Source: Xanthomonas sp. 10-10 (lineage in GTDB: Bacteria > Pseudomonadota > Gammaproteobacteria > Xanthomonadales > Xanthomonadaceae). Taken from it: 64,000 nucleotides of DNA. Positions 7,612 to 17,291 of the stretch are shown here, one piece after another. Position 1 is the first letter of the stretch. The number at the start of each line of letters is the position of its first letter. The notes under the pieces were generated by a model. It was not told the origin of the DNA and made no database searches. It saw only the letters and a list, made by a program, of their open reading frames with translations. The stretch is from positions 4,340,001 through 4,404,000 of the forward strand of contig NZ_CP144460.1 of the NCBI RefSeq assembly GCF_040182365.1, read 5' to 3'. The translations under genes and the position numbers were made by a program.

Positions 7612-8996
7612 TCGGCGCGTATCGATCGCGCCGGCGGCGCGGCGAGCGGCAACAGCAGGCGGATGCAGGCGCCGTCGCCCGTATTGCCGACCTCCACACG
7701 CCCGCCGGCGGCAATGACGATTTCGTTCACCACCGACAAGCCCAGACCGGTGCCCTTGCCGGCCGGCTTGGTGGTGTAGAACGGCTCCAGGATGCGCGCC
7801 AGCAACTGCTCGGGAATCCCCGGGCCGGTGTCTGCGAACTGCAGCACGACCATGCCGGCCTGCTGCTCGCCGTCGATGCGGAACAGCCCCTGCCCGTCCA
7901 TCGCATCGCGCGCATTGGCGGCGATGTTGAGCAATGCCAGCTCCAGTTCGTCCAGGTCCATCGCGATCCACAGCGGCGGTCCCGGCGCGATGCCTTGCAG
8001 GCGGATCTCGTGCCCGAACAGTTGCCTGAGCGTGGGTTCGATCTCCAGCAACGCGTGGCGCGCATCGAACAGGCGCGCGATGCCGGGTTCGGCACGACCG
8101 AAGTTGAGAATCCTGCGACTGACGGTCAGCGCGCGGCGCGAGGCGGCTTCGATGTTTTCCAGGGTCTTGAGCAACGGTGCCTCGCCACGGCCTTCCAGCG
8201 CGTCGCGACGCTGCGCAAAGCCGATGATGACGTTGATCAGGTTATCGAAATCGTGCGCAACACCGGAAGCCAGACGTCCCAGCGCTTCCATCTTCTGCGT
8301 GTGCAGCAGCTGCTCCTGGACCCGCTCGCGCTCGGCCATTTCGCGCACCAGCTTGCGGTTCACCGCTTCGAGTTCGCGTCGGCGGCGTTCCGATTCCACC
8401 AGGCTGTCGCGCAGCGCGGCGATGGTGCGGTCGAGCATCAGGGTGATCAGCAGATACACCCCCACCGTCATCAGCCCCAGGCCGACATTGCCCCAGGTCG
8501 AACGCGATGGCGCAAACCACAGCAATTGCGCGATCAAGGCCATCACGCACACCGCCGCCAGCAGCGCAAACACGCGCCACAGATTGCGCCGACCGAGCGC
8601 CATGCCGGCGAGCACCAGGGCAATCACCGGCATCGGATTGGTCATCAAATCGAAGATGTCGACCCGCACGTAAGTGACGAAGGTGCCGAGCAGCGCGGCG
8701 GCAATGAAGACCTTGACGCCCGCCGCGCTGCGGCCGCGACGGATGATCGGCACGCCAGCCAGCGCGCCGAACGCGGTGAGCACGGTGCCGGCCAATGCGC
8801 AGGCCAAATCGGGCCTGGCCTGCAAGCGGCCCAACCCGGCGACATACAGAAAAAATCCGACATCGCCCAGGTTGTACAGCGCGATGGCGACCAGCAGCAG
8901 CTGCAGGAAGGCCACCTGCCGTCGATCGATCGGATCCTCGCGCCAGCGCGTGGCCAACCAGCGCGGCAGGAGCCTGGATTTTGCGGCAGACAGCAT
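7593..8996 (-). CDS. Membrane sensor histidine kinase
   Basis: This is a 467-residue inner-membrane kinase. Residues 28-190 contain about six hydrophobic segments that form the sensor. A short coiled coil (195-232) leads to the H-box with H248 in SGVAHDFDNLIN, then an ATPase domain with N-box LLNIAANARDAM, G1 DTGPGIPE and G2 GKGTGLGLSVV. The H-box reads HDFDN where related kinases usually have HDFNN. It should phosphorylate the convergent response regulator; this pairing is inferred from adjacency. The input signal cannot be told from the sequence. Confidence 0.92.
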   Translation of the reverse strand: MLSAAKSRLLPRWLATRWREDPIDRRQVAFLQLLLVAIALYNLGDVGFFLYVAGLGRLQARPDLACALAGTVLTAFGALAGVPIIRRGRSAAGVKVFIAAALLGTFVTYVRVDIFDLMTNPMPVIALVLAGMALGRRNLWRVFALLAAVCVMALIAQLLWFAPSRSTWGNVGLGLMTVGVYLLITLMLDRTIAALRDSLVESERRRRELEAVNRKLVREMAERERVQEQLLHTQKMEALGRLASGVAHDFDNLINVIIGFAQRRDALEGRGEAPLLKTLENIEAASRRALTVSRRILNFGRAEPGIARLFDARHALLEIEPTLRQLFGHEIRLQGIAPGPPLWIAMDLDELELALLNIAANARDAMDGQGLFRIDGEQQAGMVVLQFADTGPGIPEQLLARILEPFYTTKPAGKGTGLGLSVVNEIVIAAGGRVEVGNTGDGACIRLLLPLAAPPARSIRADQLASR

Positions 8997-9199
8997 CGCG
9001 ACGGGACGTCTGTGAGTGTCTTTGCATCCTCACATTCGTGGTGAGTGGATGCAATCGTGGCTTGGTGACACGTGGCGCCGCGCCTGACTATGTTGGGTTG
9101 TCCCGCAACATGAAAATTACCGGACTCCAGGACATGTGGGGGTGTCTGAGAGCCGGAGTGCCGCGGTCGACCACTCCATCCATGCGCCAGGGAATCTCC

Positions 9200-11635
9200 A
9201 TGAGCCAGATTGATCGTCTCTCGAACCGGGCCTGCGCCCGGCACGCGACCACCACCGCGCCGCACCCCCATGCCGGCACACGTCCGCAGCGCGTGCTGCT
9301 GCATGCCGCAGTGCTGACCGCACTGCTGCTCGGCAGCGGCACGGCGATCGCGCAGGTCGCCACCACCCAGCGCGGCGCCGGCACAGCCCATGGCCAGGGC
9401 GCGACCGATGCAGCCGCCCTTGCGGTCGATCAGGACAGCGCCTCGCAAGCCGATGCCGATGCCGACCAGGACGATGCTGCCGACACCGGCAAGCATTTCC
9501 ATATCGTCGGCGGCGCCGACGCCAGCACCGATGTGGGCGCGTTTGCCGGCGAGCCGTACGCGGTGGCGATCGGCGAAGCCAGCAATGTGCTCGGTGAGGG
9601 CGGCATCGCCCTGGGCGCCGGGGCCACGGTTACCGAGAAGTTCGCCATCGCCGCCGGCTACGCGGCGGCAGCCACCGGCGAATCGGCGGTCGCGGTCGGC
9701 GGTACCACCGATGTTTTTGACTACGACGATAGCGGCAACATTCTCGCTGTGCATGCCGAATCCACCGAAGCCACCGGCTTCGCTTCCACCGCACTCGGCG
9801 GCGGCGCCAAAGCACTGGACGTGATGACCACCGCAGTGGGCAGCGGTGCAGAAGCCAGTGTCTTCGAAGCCACTGCGCTAGGGCATCGTGCGCGCGCGCT
9901 GGAGCAGGGCGCCACGTCCGTGGGTACGCGATCGCAGGCGCTCGGCTTTGGCAGCAGCGCGCTCGGCAACGGCGCCCGCGCCACTGCCGACAGCACCGTG
10001 GCGATGGGCTTCAATGCCTTGGCCAGCGGTACCGACAGCGTGGCGATCGGCGGCATCAGCACCGCGGCGGAGAGTGCCGGCAACAGCGTCGGCATCGCTG
10101 CAGCGACCGGCACCGGCGCCATCGCGCTGGGCGCCGGCGCGCAGACCCAGTCCGACTACGCCATCGCCATCGGCTACAACGCCAACGTGTTTTCCAACCT
10201 GCCGGGCAACACCGACGCGGTGGCAATCGGCCATAGCGCGGGATCGTTCGGCGCCAACTCGGTGGCGGTGGGTGGATTCGCGCTGACCCAGGACGTCGAC
10301 TCGGTGGCGATCGGGCAGCGCGCAGTGACCTACACCGCCAACAGCGTGGCGCTCGGCGCCAATGCCGAAACCTCCTGGTTCAACCCCAACAGCACCGCGA
10401 TCGGCGCCGACACCGAGGTCAATGGCGTCGATGCCACCGCCATCGGCTATGGCGCAAAGGTCGGCGATTGGGTCGACGATGCCTGGAACCGCTCGGCCAG
10501 CAGTGCGGTGGCGTTGGGCGCGTATTCGCATGCCACGCGCAGCAATAGCGTGGCGGTCGGCGATGTCGCGTCCGGCCTGACCCGTCAGATCACCAGCGTG
10601 GCGGCCGGCAGCGAGGACACCGACGCGGTCAACCTTGCCCAGCTGCGCAGCGTGGCCACCGCCCTGGGCGCCGGCAGCGCCTTCGATCCCGGCGGCAACC
10701 TGATCAGCGGCAGCTATCTGGTGCAGGGCAGCAGCTACGGCAACCTCGGCGAGGCGATGGGCGCCATCGATGCGGCCTTGACCGGCTTCGATGGGCGCAT
10801 CGGTGCCTTGCAGAACGTCACCGCAGGCAATGTGGCGGTCGGCGGCGGCAGCCTGGCGCCGGTGGTCGGCAGCGGCACCAATGCCGTGGCGATCGGGTCG
10901 TCGGCCACCGCCAATGGCGAGAACGGCCTGGCGGTCGGCGCCGACGCGCTGGCCTACGGCCCGCAGGACACCGCGCTCGGCGCCAATGCCAGGGTCAACG
11001 CCGACGGCAGCACCGCGGTCGGCGCCAATACGACCATCGCCACCGCCGCCACCAACGCGGTGGCGGTGGGCGAAAGCGCCAGCGTTGCTGCGGCCTCGGG
11101 CACCGCGCTTGGCCAGGGTGCGCGCGTGGACGCCGACAACGCGGTGGCACTGGGACGCGGTGCGGTGGCCGATCGCGCCAACAGCGTTTCGGTCGGCAGT
11201 GCCGGCAACGCGCGCCAGATCACCAACGTCGCCACCGGCTCAAGCGATACCGATGCCGCCAACGTGGCCCAGCTCAATGCCGGCGACAGCCGCACGCTGA
11301 GTTCGGCCAACAGCTACACCGACAGCCGGGTGTCGGCGCTGAGCGACAGCTTCACCCAACTGCGCGATGGCAGCGAGCGGCGCTTCCAGAGCATGGATCG
11401 CCGCATCGACCGCATCGGCGCGATGAGCGCGGCGATGCTCAACATGGGCATCAATGCCGCCGGCACCCAGAGCGCGCGCGGCCGCGTGGCGGTCGGTGCC
11501 GGGTTCCAGAGCGGCGAACGCGCGCTCTCGATCGGCTACGCCAAGAAAGTGGGCGAGCGTGCCTCCTTCAGCCTGGGCGGCGCCTTCAGCGGCAGCGAGT
11601 CCTCCGCAGGACTGGGCTTCGGCCTGGACCTGTAG
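9200..11635 (+). CDS. Trimeric autotransporter adhesin (YadA/Hia-like)
   Basis: The 811-residue protein should form a homotrimeric fibre on the outer membrane and mediate attachment or biofilm formation. It has an unusually long leader (1-52, hydrophobic RVLLHAAVLTALLLGSG, cleavage after AIAQ), then a Gln/Asp/Ala-rich segment. A head of many 14-residue VAIG/AlG repeats (about 110-455 and 545-670) follows. Two neck motifs are visible: RQITSVAAGSEDTDAVNLAQ near 460 and RQITNVATGSSDTDAANVAQ near 672. The last 80 residues are the YadA beta-barrel anchor ending in GFGLDL. The ATG at 9200 has AGGGA 7 bases upstream; an in-frame ATG at 9182 is possible. Confidence 0.93.
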   Translation: MSQIDRLSNRACARHATTTAPHPHAGTRPQRVLLHAAVLTALLLGSGTAIAQVATTQRGAGTAHGQGATDAAALAVDQDSASQADADADQDDAADTGKHFHIVGGADASTDVGAFAGEPYAVAIGEASNVLGEGGIALGAGATVTEKFAIAAGYAAAATGESAVAVGGTTDVFDYDDSGNILAVHAESTEATGFASTALGGGAKALDVMTTAVGSGAEASVFEATALGHRARALEQGATSVGTRSQALGFGSSALGNGARATADSTVAMGFNALASGTDSVAIGGISTAAESAGNSVGIAAATGTGAIALGAGAQTQSDYAIAIGYNANVFSNLPGNTDAVAIGHSAGSFGANSVAVGGFALTQDVDSVAIGQRAVTYTANSVALGANAETSWFNPNSTAIGADTEVNGVDATAIGYGAKVGDWVDDAWNRSASSAVALGAYSHATRSNSVAVGDVASGLTRQITSVAAGSEDTDAVNLAQLRSVATALGAGSAFDPGGNLISGSYLVQGSSYGNLGEAMGAIDAALTGFDGRIGALQNVTAGNVAVGGGSLAPVVGSGTNAVAIGSSATANGENGLAVGADALAYGPQDTALGANARVNADGSTAVGANTTIATAATNAVAVGESASVAAASGTALGQGARVDADNAVALGRGAVADRANSVSVGSAGNARQITNVATGSSDTDAANVAQLNAGDSRTLSSANSYTDSRVSALSDSFTQLRDGSERRFQSMDRRIDRIGAMSAAMLNMGINAAGTQSARGRVAVGAGFQSGERALSIGYAKKVGERASFSLGGAFSGSESSAGLGFGLDL

Positions 11636-11698
11636 CGCCCGCGCCGCGCCGTGCACGTCTTCCCCCTCACTCCATCGATCCTTGCGAGAGCCATTCCC

Positions 11699-13603
11699 AT
11701 GAACAACGCTTCGCTGCCGCTCAAGTCCCTGCTGTTGAGCGCAATCCTGGCCACGGCCACGTTTCAGGCCCATGCGGCCACCGATCAACTCAGCCTGCGC
11801 GGTCTGCCGGCCGCTGGCACTCCCACCACGCTCCCCACACGGCTGATCGTCAAGTACCACAGCAGCGTGCCCTCCGACGGCTCGCGCCTGTCGATCCTGT
11901 CTGCGGCCGCCAACCGCGCCGGGGTGCTGCGCGCCGCCAGCGGTGCCGCGCGCGCGACGCCGCTGAACGCACGTGTGCTGCGCCGCACCGGCACCGGCGC
12001 CAGCCTGCTGGACGTGGCGCGCACGCTGAGCAGCGCCGACCGCGACAAGCTGCTGGCCGAGCTGCGCGCCGACCCGCAGGTGCAATACGCCGAGTTCGAT
12101 CGCATGCTGCGTCCGGTCGACGACTTCGCCGGGCCCGCGCTCAAGGCCGGCGCCAGCGCAGTGACGCCACAGGCCACGGCCACGGCGGTCACCCCCAACG
12201 ACCGGCTGTATGCGGGATTCCAGTGGCATCTGCAGGACAGCACCGGCGGCATCCGCGTACCGGAGGCCTGGGAAACCTCCACCGGCGCCGGCGTGGTGGT
12301 GGCCGTGCTCGACACCGGCATCCTGCCCGATCATCCGGACCTGAAGCGTAACGACCACATCCTGCCGGGCTACGATTTCATCAGCAACGCCACGATCTCC
12401 CGGCGCGACAGCGACGCCCGCGTGCCGGGCGCGCTGGACTACGGCGACTGGACCGAAGAGGGCAATTTCTGCGGTCTGCCGGCACGCTCCAGCAGCTGGC
12501 ACGGCACCCACACTGCCGGCACCGTCGGCGAACTCACCAACAATACGATCGGCGGCGCCGGCGTGGCCCACGATGCGCAGATCCTGCCGGTGCGCGTGCT
12601 CGGCCAGTGCGGCGGTACCGGTGCGGATATCGCCGATGCCATCGTGTGGGCCTCCGGCGGCCATGTCGATGGCGTGCCGGACAACACCCATCCGGCCGAA
12701 GTGATCAGCCTGAGCCTGGGCGGCCCTGGCAGCTGCGACAGCAACACCCAGAGCGCCATCGACACCGCGGTGGCCAACGGTGCGGTGGTGGTGGTGGCGG
12801 CAGGCAACGATGCCGGCAATGCCTCGCAGTTCAGCCCGTCGAGCTGCGGCAACGTGATCACGGTCGGCGCCACCCGTATCACGGGCGGTATCGCGTTCTA
12901 TTCGAACTTCGGCAGCAGCGTGGATCTGTCCGGGCCTGGCGGTGGCGCCAGCGACGACACCGGTAACAATGGCTGGGACGGGGTGGTGCTGTCGACCGGC
13001 TACAGCGGCACGACCACACCGACCTCCGGCGAGTACGAGTATGCCGGCATGGCCGGCACCTCGATGGCCACCCCGCATGTGGCGGCAGTCGCGGCCCTGG
13101 TGCAGAGCGCGCTGGCTGCCTCGGGCAAGACGCCGTTGGTCCCTGCGCAGATGGAGGCCATGCTGCGCCAGACCGCGCGTGCGTTCCCGGTCCGGCCACC
13201 GGCGGGCCGATCGATCGGCACCGGCATCGTCGATGCCACTGCGGCGTTGGACTATGTGCGCAACAGCTGCAGCGGCAGCACTTGCACGCCAGTCACCGTC
13301 AGCCTGACCAACCGGGTCGCATTGACCGGCCAGAGCGGCGCGCAAAGCGACGAGAAAACCTATCGCTTCGCCGCCACCGCCGGCAGCGCCCTGAATGTGC
13401 TCAGCTATGGTGGCGGCGGCAACGTCGCGCTGTACATCGGCTTCGAGGCCGAGCCGACCACCAGCAACTACCTGCTGAAATCGGCACGCACCGGCAGCGC
13501 GCAGACGCTGCGGCTGACGGCGCCGCAGACCGGCACCTACTACATCAAACTGGTCGGCGGCGCAGGTGGCTTCAACAACGTGTCGCTGATGGCGCGGCAG
13601 TAA
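11699..13603 (+). CDS. Secreted subtilisin-like serine protease (S8) with PPC-like C-terminus
   Basis: This 634-residue extracellular protease has a signal peptide (1-26, ending FQAHA), a propeptide (to about 170) resembling inhibitor I9, and an S8 catalytic domain. The triad is D205 (VLDTGIL), H268 (WHGTHTAGT) and S455 (GTSMATPHVA), with the oxyanion asparagine in AAGND. The final 100 residues resemble a prepeptidase C-terminal (PPC) domain, usually removed on maturation. The ATG at 11699 directly precedes the signal peptide. Xanthomonads secrete similar subtilases through the type II system as virulence factors; that role here is inferred. The gene starts 63 bases after the adhesin. Confidence 0.94.
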   Translation: MNNASLPLKSLLLSAILATATFQAHAATDQLSLRGLPAAGTPTTLPTRLIVKYHSSVPSDGSRLSILSAAANRAGVLRAASGAARATPLNARVLRRTGTGASLLDVARTLSSADRDKLLAELRADPQVQYAEFDRMLRPVDDFAGPALKAGASAVTPQATATAVTPNDRLYAGFQWHLQDSTGGIRVPEAWETSTGAGVVVAVLDTGILPDHPDLKRNDHILPGYDFISNATISRRDSDARVPGALDYGDWTEEGNFCGLPARSSSWHGTHTAGTVGELTNNTIGGAGVAHDAQILPVRVLGQCGGTGADIADAIVWASGGHVDGVPDNTHPAEVISLSLGGPGSCDSNTQSAIDTAVANGAVVVVAAGNDAGNASQFSPSSCGNVITVGATRITGGIAFYSNFGSSVDLSGPGGGASDDTGNNGWDGVVLSTGYSGTTTPTSGEYEYAGMAGTSMATPHVAAVAALVQSALAASGKTPLVPAQMEAMLRQTARAFPVRPPAGRSIGTGIVDATAALDYVRNSCSGSTCTPVTVSLTNRVALTGQSGAQSDEKTYRFAATAGSALNVLSYGGGGNVALYIGFEAEPTTSNYLLKSARTGSAQTLRLTAPQTGTYYIKLVGGAGGFNNVSLMARQ

Positions 13604-13660
13604 GCGGCAAGCGCGCCGGGGGCGGTGTCTGCCGCCTCCGTCACCAGGCGTGCGGCTGGC

Positions 13661-14215
13661 TCAGAACGCCTCGTTCCCCAGCCGCACTTCCACGCCCAAC
13701 AGCGAGGTCAACGCCAGCATCGCGTCGTCGTCGCGGCTGAGCGCGATCCAGCCGGCATAGGCGTCACCGCCGGTGTTCCAGTTCCACAGCGAATACCCAT
13801 GCTCGCGCAGGCGATCGAACGCCACCGCCATCAGGTCGGGCACGTCGAGATCGCGCGCGAAGTCTTCATCGTCCAGATCGCCGCCCCAATCGATGCGCAG
13901 GTTCCAGCGCGCGCTGAGTTCGTCGATGGCGGCGATGAACGCGTCGGTGTCCTTCCAGTCGACGTAGAAGCCCGAGCGCCAGTCGATCGTGTCCTTCAAC
14001 GTCCACAGCCAGGCGTCGTCTTCATCGTCCTCGTCCGCCTCGGCCTGCGCCTCGCGCCAGCTGTCGAACTGGCTCAGTGCGGTGTCTTCGTCGCCGGGAT
14101 TGATCAGGACCAGCAGGTTCCAGACCCGCGCAGGATGATCGTCGACGTCGTCGCCTTCCTCCAGATCGGAAGGCAGGCCGTCATCGTCTTCGTAATCGGC
14201 ACTGTTGTCGGGCAT
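13661..14215 (-). CDS. Acidic hypothetical protein resembling DUF6630
   Basis: This 184-residue cytoplasmic protein is strongly acidic, with runs such as DEDDEDD near residue 65 and DLDDEDF near 110. It is tryptophan-rich (WLWTLKDTIDW, YSLWNWNTGG), and the pattern recalls the DUF6630 family, though I cannot confirm this without a search. It has no signal peptide or membrane segment. It converges on the subtilase gene with 57 bases between them. Function unknown. Confidence 0.72.
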   Translation of the reverse strand: MPDNSADYEDDDGLPSDLEEGDDVDDHPARVWNLLVLINPGDEDTALSQFDSWREAQAEADEDDEDDAWLWTLKDTIDWRSGFYVDWKDTDAFIAAIDELSARWNLRIDWGGDLDDEDFARDLDVPDLMAVAFDRLREHGYSLWNWNTGGDAYAGWIALSRDDDAMLALTSLLGVEVRLGNEAF

Positions 14216-14379
14216 GGCGGAGTCTCGCAGAAAGATTCAGCGTGAAGTGTGCCGCCTGGCGCGCGCCAAGCAAACCGTCTCCGCCCATGCGGCCGCCTGC
14301 CAGGGGCTGGTCATCGCGGCGCAGGCCCGTATCCTGTGCGGCCGAAGACGGCCATCCGGCCCGTCATGACACCTTTCCC

Positions 14380-14646
14380 ATGAGCGATACCCCTCCCGAT
14401 CATCTGGCCATCGACCCACGCAGCCCGTTCCACGATGCCGACGCCCTCAACCGCGGCATCGGCGTGCGCTTCAACGGTGTCGAACGCGACAACGTGGAGG
14501 AATACTCGGTGAGCGAAGGCTGGATCAAGGTGCAGGTCGGCAAGGCGCGCGACCGTCGCGGCAACCCGATGACGATGAAGGTCAAGGGCGAGGTGGTGGC
14601 CTATTACCTGGACACCAAGCACGACGCCAAGCCTGCTGCCGAGTAG
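14380..14646 (+). CDS. DUF3297 family protein
   Basis: This 88-residue protein carries the DUF3297 signature: HLAIDPRSPFHDADALNRGI, GVRFNGVERDNVEEY and a basic KARDRRGNPMTMKVKGEVVA block. Members are small cytoplasmic proteins, sometimes mislabelled glutathione peroxidase, with no proven function. The ATG at 14380 is the first that gives the family N-terminus. It stands alone, divergent from the acidic protein upstream and followed by a repeat-rich spacer. Confidence 0.85.
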   Translation: MSDTPPDHLAIDPRSPFHDADALNRGIGVRFNGVERDNVEEYSVSEGWIKVQVGKARDRRGNPMTMKVKGEVVAYYLDTKHDAKPAAE

Positions 14647-14695
14647 CAGCGGCTGACCAAACTACTTCACGTTGTTCCATCGCAGAGCTGCTGAG

Positions 14696-15060
14696 CTGCG
14701 ACTTGGCTGCAGGGTCCTTGCCCGCCCGCCATCGCGGGACACGCCGCAAGTCCGTTCGTGTAGCAGCGATGACTGCCGCATTAGCAGCTGATCTGCGACT
14801 TGGCTGCAGGGCCCTTGCCCGCCCACCATCGCGGGACACGCTGCAAGTACGTCCTTGTAAGCTCTTACGCGGCATCCATCCCGCGTAAGGTCCCGCGATG
14901 GTGGGCGGGCAAGGGCCAGTCACGATGGTCGGTGTTCATGGCTTTCAAGCAAGCAGCAGACTTTCTGGTGCGGTGTCCTCACCGATTGCGGGACCGTGTG
15001 GCGGCATGGATGCCGCCACCGAGCCTATAGGGACGTACTTGCGGCGTGTCCCGCGAGCGG
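14696..15060. repeat. Direct and inverted intergenic repeats
   Basis: The 508-base gap 14647-15154 has no gene. It holds two direct copies (14696-14763 and 14793-14861) of an element containing CCATCGCGGGACACG and a CAAGT-CGT-TTGTA end. A perfect 27-base inverted repeat pairs 14811-14837 with 14890-14916 around a 52-base spacer. A third, inverted remnant of the CGGGACACGC...CAAGTACGTCC end lies at 15031-15060. This is probably a degenerate dispersed xanthomonad repeat rather than a mobile gene; no transposase is present. Confidence 0.85.
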
Positions 15061-15154
15061 TGAGGGCACCGCGCCCTCGACCTACTCAGCGTTTGACCTG
15101 GACTTGCGACAACATTCAGCAAGACGCGGCCGACAACACCACTGCATTCACCAC

Positions 15155-15912
15155 TCACGCCTTGAGCCGATAGCCGCTGCGGAAGATCGCCGCCACCACG
15201 CCCAGGCACACCAGCAGGAACAGGAACGTCATGCCGGTACTCACCGCGATGTGCACGTCGGCCTTGCCGTAGAAACTCCAGCGGAACCCGCTGATCAGAT
15301 ACACCACCGGATTGAACAAGGTGACCTTCTGCCAGACAGGCGGCAGCATGTTGATCGAGTAGAAACTGCCGCCCAGGAAGGTCAGCGGCGTCACCACCAT
15401 CAGCGGGATCACCTGCAGCTTTTCGAAGCCGTTGGCCCAGATGCCGATGATGAAACCGAACAGGCTGAAGGTCAGCGCGGTGAGCACCAGAAAACCCAGC
15501 ATCCACACCGGGTGGGCGATCTCGTAGGGCACGAACAGCCGCGCGGTGAGCAGGATCAGCAAGCCCAGCATCACCGACTTGCTGGCGGCCGCGCCCACGT
15601 AGCCGATCACGATCTCCCACCACGCCACCGGTGCCGAGAGCACCTCGTAGATGGTGCCTGCCCAGCGCGGCATGTAGATGCCGAACGAGGCATTGGAGAT
15701 GCTCTCGTTGAGCAATGACAACATCACCAGGCCGGGGATGATGAAGGCACCGTAGCTGATGCCGTCGATATCGCCCATGCGCGAGCCGATCGCTGCACCG
15801 AACACCACAAAATACAGCGAGGTCGACAACACCGGCGAGGCGATCGACTGGGTCAGCGTGCGGAACGCGCGCGCCATTTCGAAACGATAGATCGCCGCAA
15901 TCGCATGCAGGT

Positions 15913-15916
<4 letters not shown>
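15155..15916 (-). CDS. ABC-2 type transporter permease (YadH-like)
   Basis: The 253-residue inner-membrane protein has six hydrophobic segments typical of ABC-2 permeases. The family motif region [20 protein letters not shown] lies near residue 185, and [16 protein letters not shown] is close behind. It is the membrane half of an exporter whose ATPase gene lies directly upstream and overlaps it by 4 bases (ATGA), so translation is coupled. The substrate is unknown; relatives export drugs, polysaccharides or lipids. Confidence 0.93.
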
Positions 15917-16857
<941 letters not shown>

Positions 16858-17024
16858 GGGCTGTGCACGGCAACGATAAGCGCCACAGGGTAGGCCGCGT
16901 GCCGTGACGATGGGAGGGGGTCTGGTGGGATGGTGTCTCCCGACGCGCGATTTGCCTGGTGCGTGCCTGGGCACCGGACAAGATCTGCGGCTGCGCCGCC
17001 CGAACACGCCGGCATGCGCAGCTA

Positions 17025-17088
17025 TAGGAGCGCACCTGGGCGCGAGAGGCGTTATCGGTACGGCCTGTCGCGCCCAGGTGCGCTCCTA
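17025..17088. repeat. Perfect 21-base inverted repeat
   Basis: The arms 17025-17045 and 17068-17088 are exact reverse complements (TAGGAGCGCACCTGGGCGCGA) around a 22-base loop. A related half-element, GCGCTCCTACGCGAC, follows near 17171. The gap 16858-17291 that contains it has no gene. This resembles palindromic REP-type elements of xanthomonads; the hairpin could also stabilise or terminate transcripts. Confidence 0.85.
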
Positions 17089-17210
17089 CGACGGTGCTGG
17101 TCGTTGCGCTTCACTCTTCCCGAGCCGCTGCGCCATGATGCGTATCGGGAAGGCCCCATCGCGCGCCAGCGCGCTCCTACGCGACCGCAACTGCACATCG
17201 TCGCCTTTGC

Positions 17211-17275
17211 GATTCCCGATTCCCTATATCCCTATATCCCTATTCCCGATTCCCGATTCCCGATTCCCGATTCCC
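17211..17275. repeat. GATTCCC heptamer array with TATATCCC variants
   Basis: Two GATTCCC units, two TATATCCC octamers, one TATTCCC and four further GATTCCC units lie in tandem, ending 16 bases before the 3' end of the antiporter gene. The related array at 1670-1696 also abuts the 3' end of a gene. Copy number of such arrays is prone to slippage. Confidence 0.9.
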
Positions 17276-17291
17276 GCGCGCGCCAGCGCGC

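Noticed and set aside
11240-13345. Reverse-strand open frame of 701 codons under the subtilase gene
   Set aside because: The forward frame has a full protease triad and signal peptide; the reverse frame is an artefact of codon bias.
14647-15154. Insertion sequence remnant in the repeat-rich gap
   Set aside because: No transposase fragment or target duplication is visible; only non-coding repeats.
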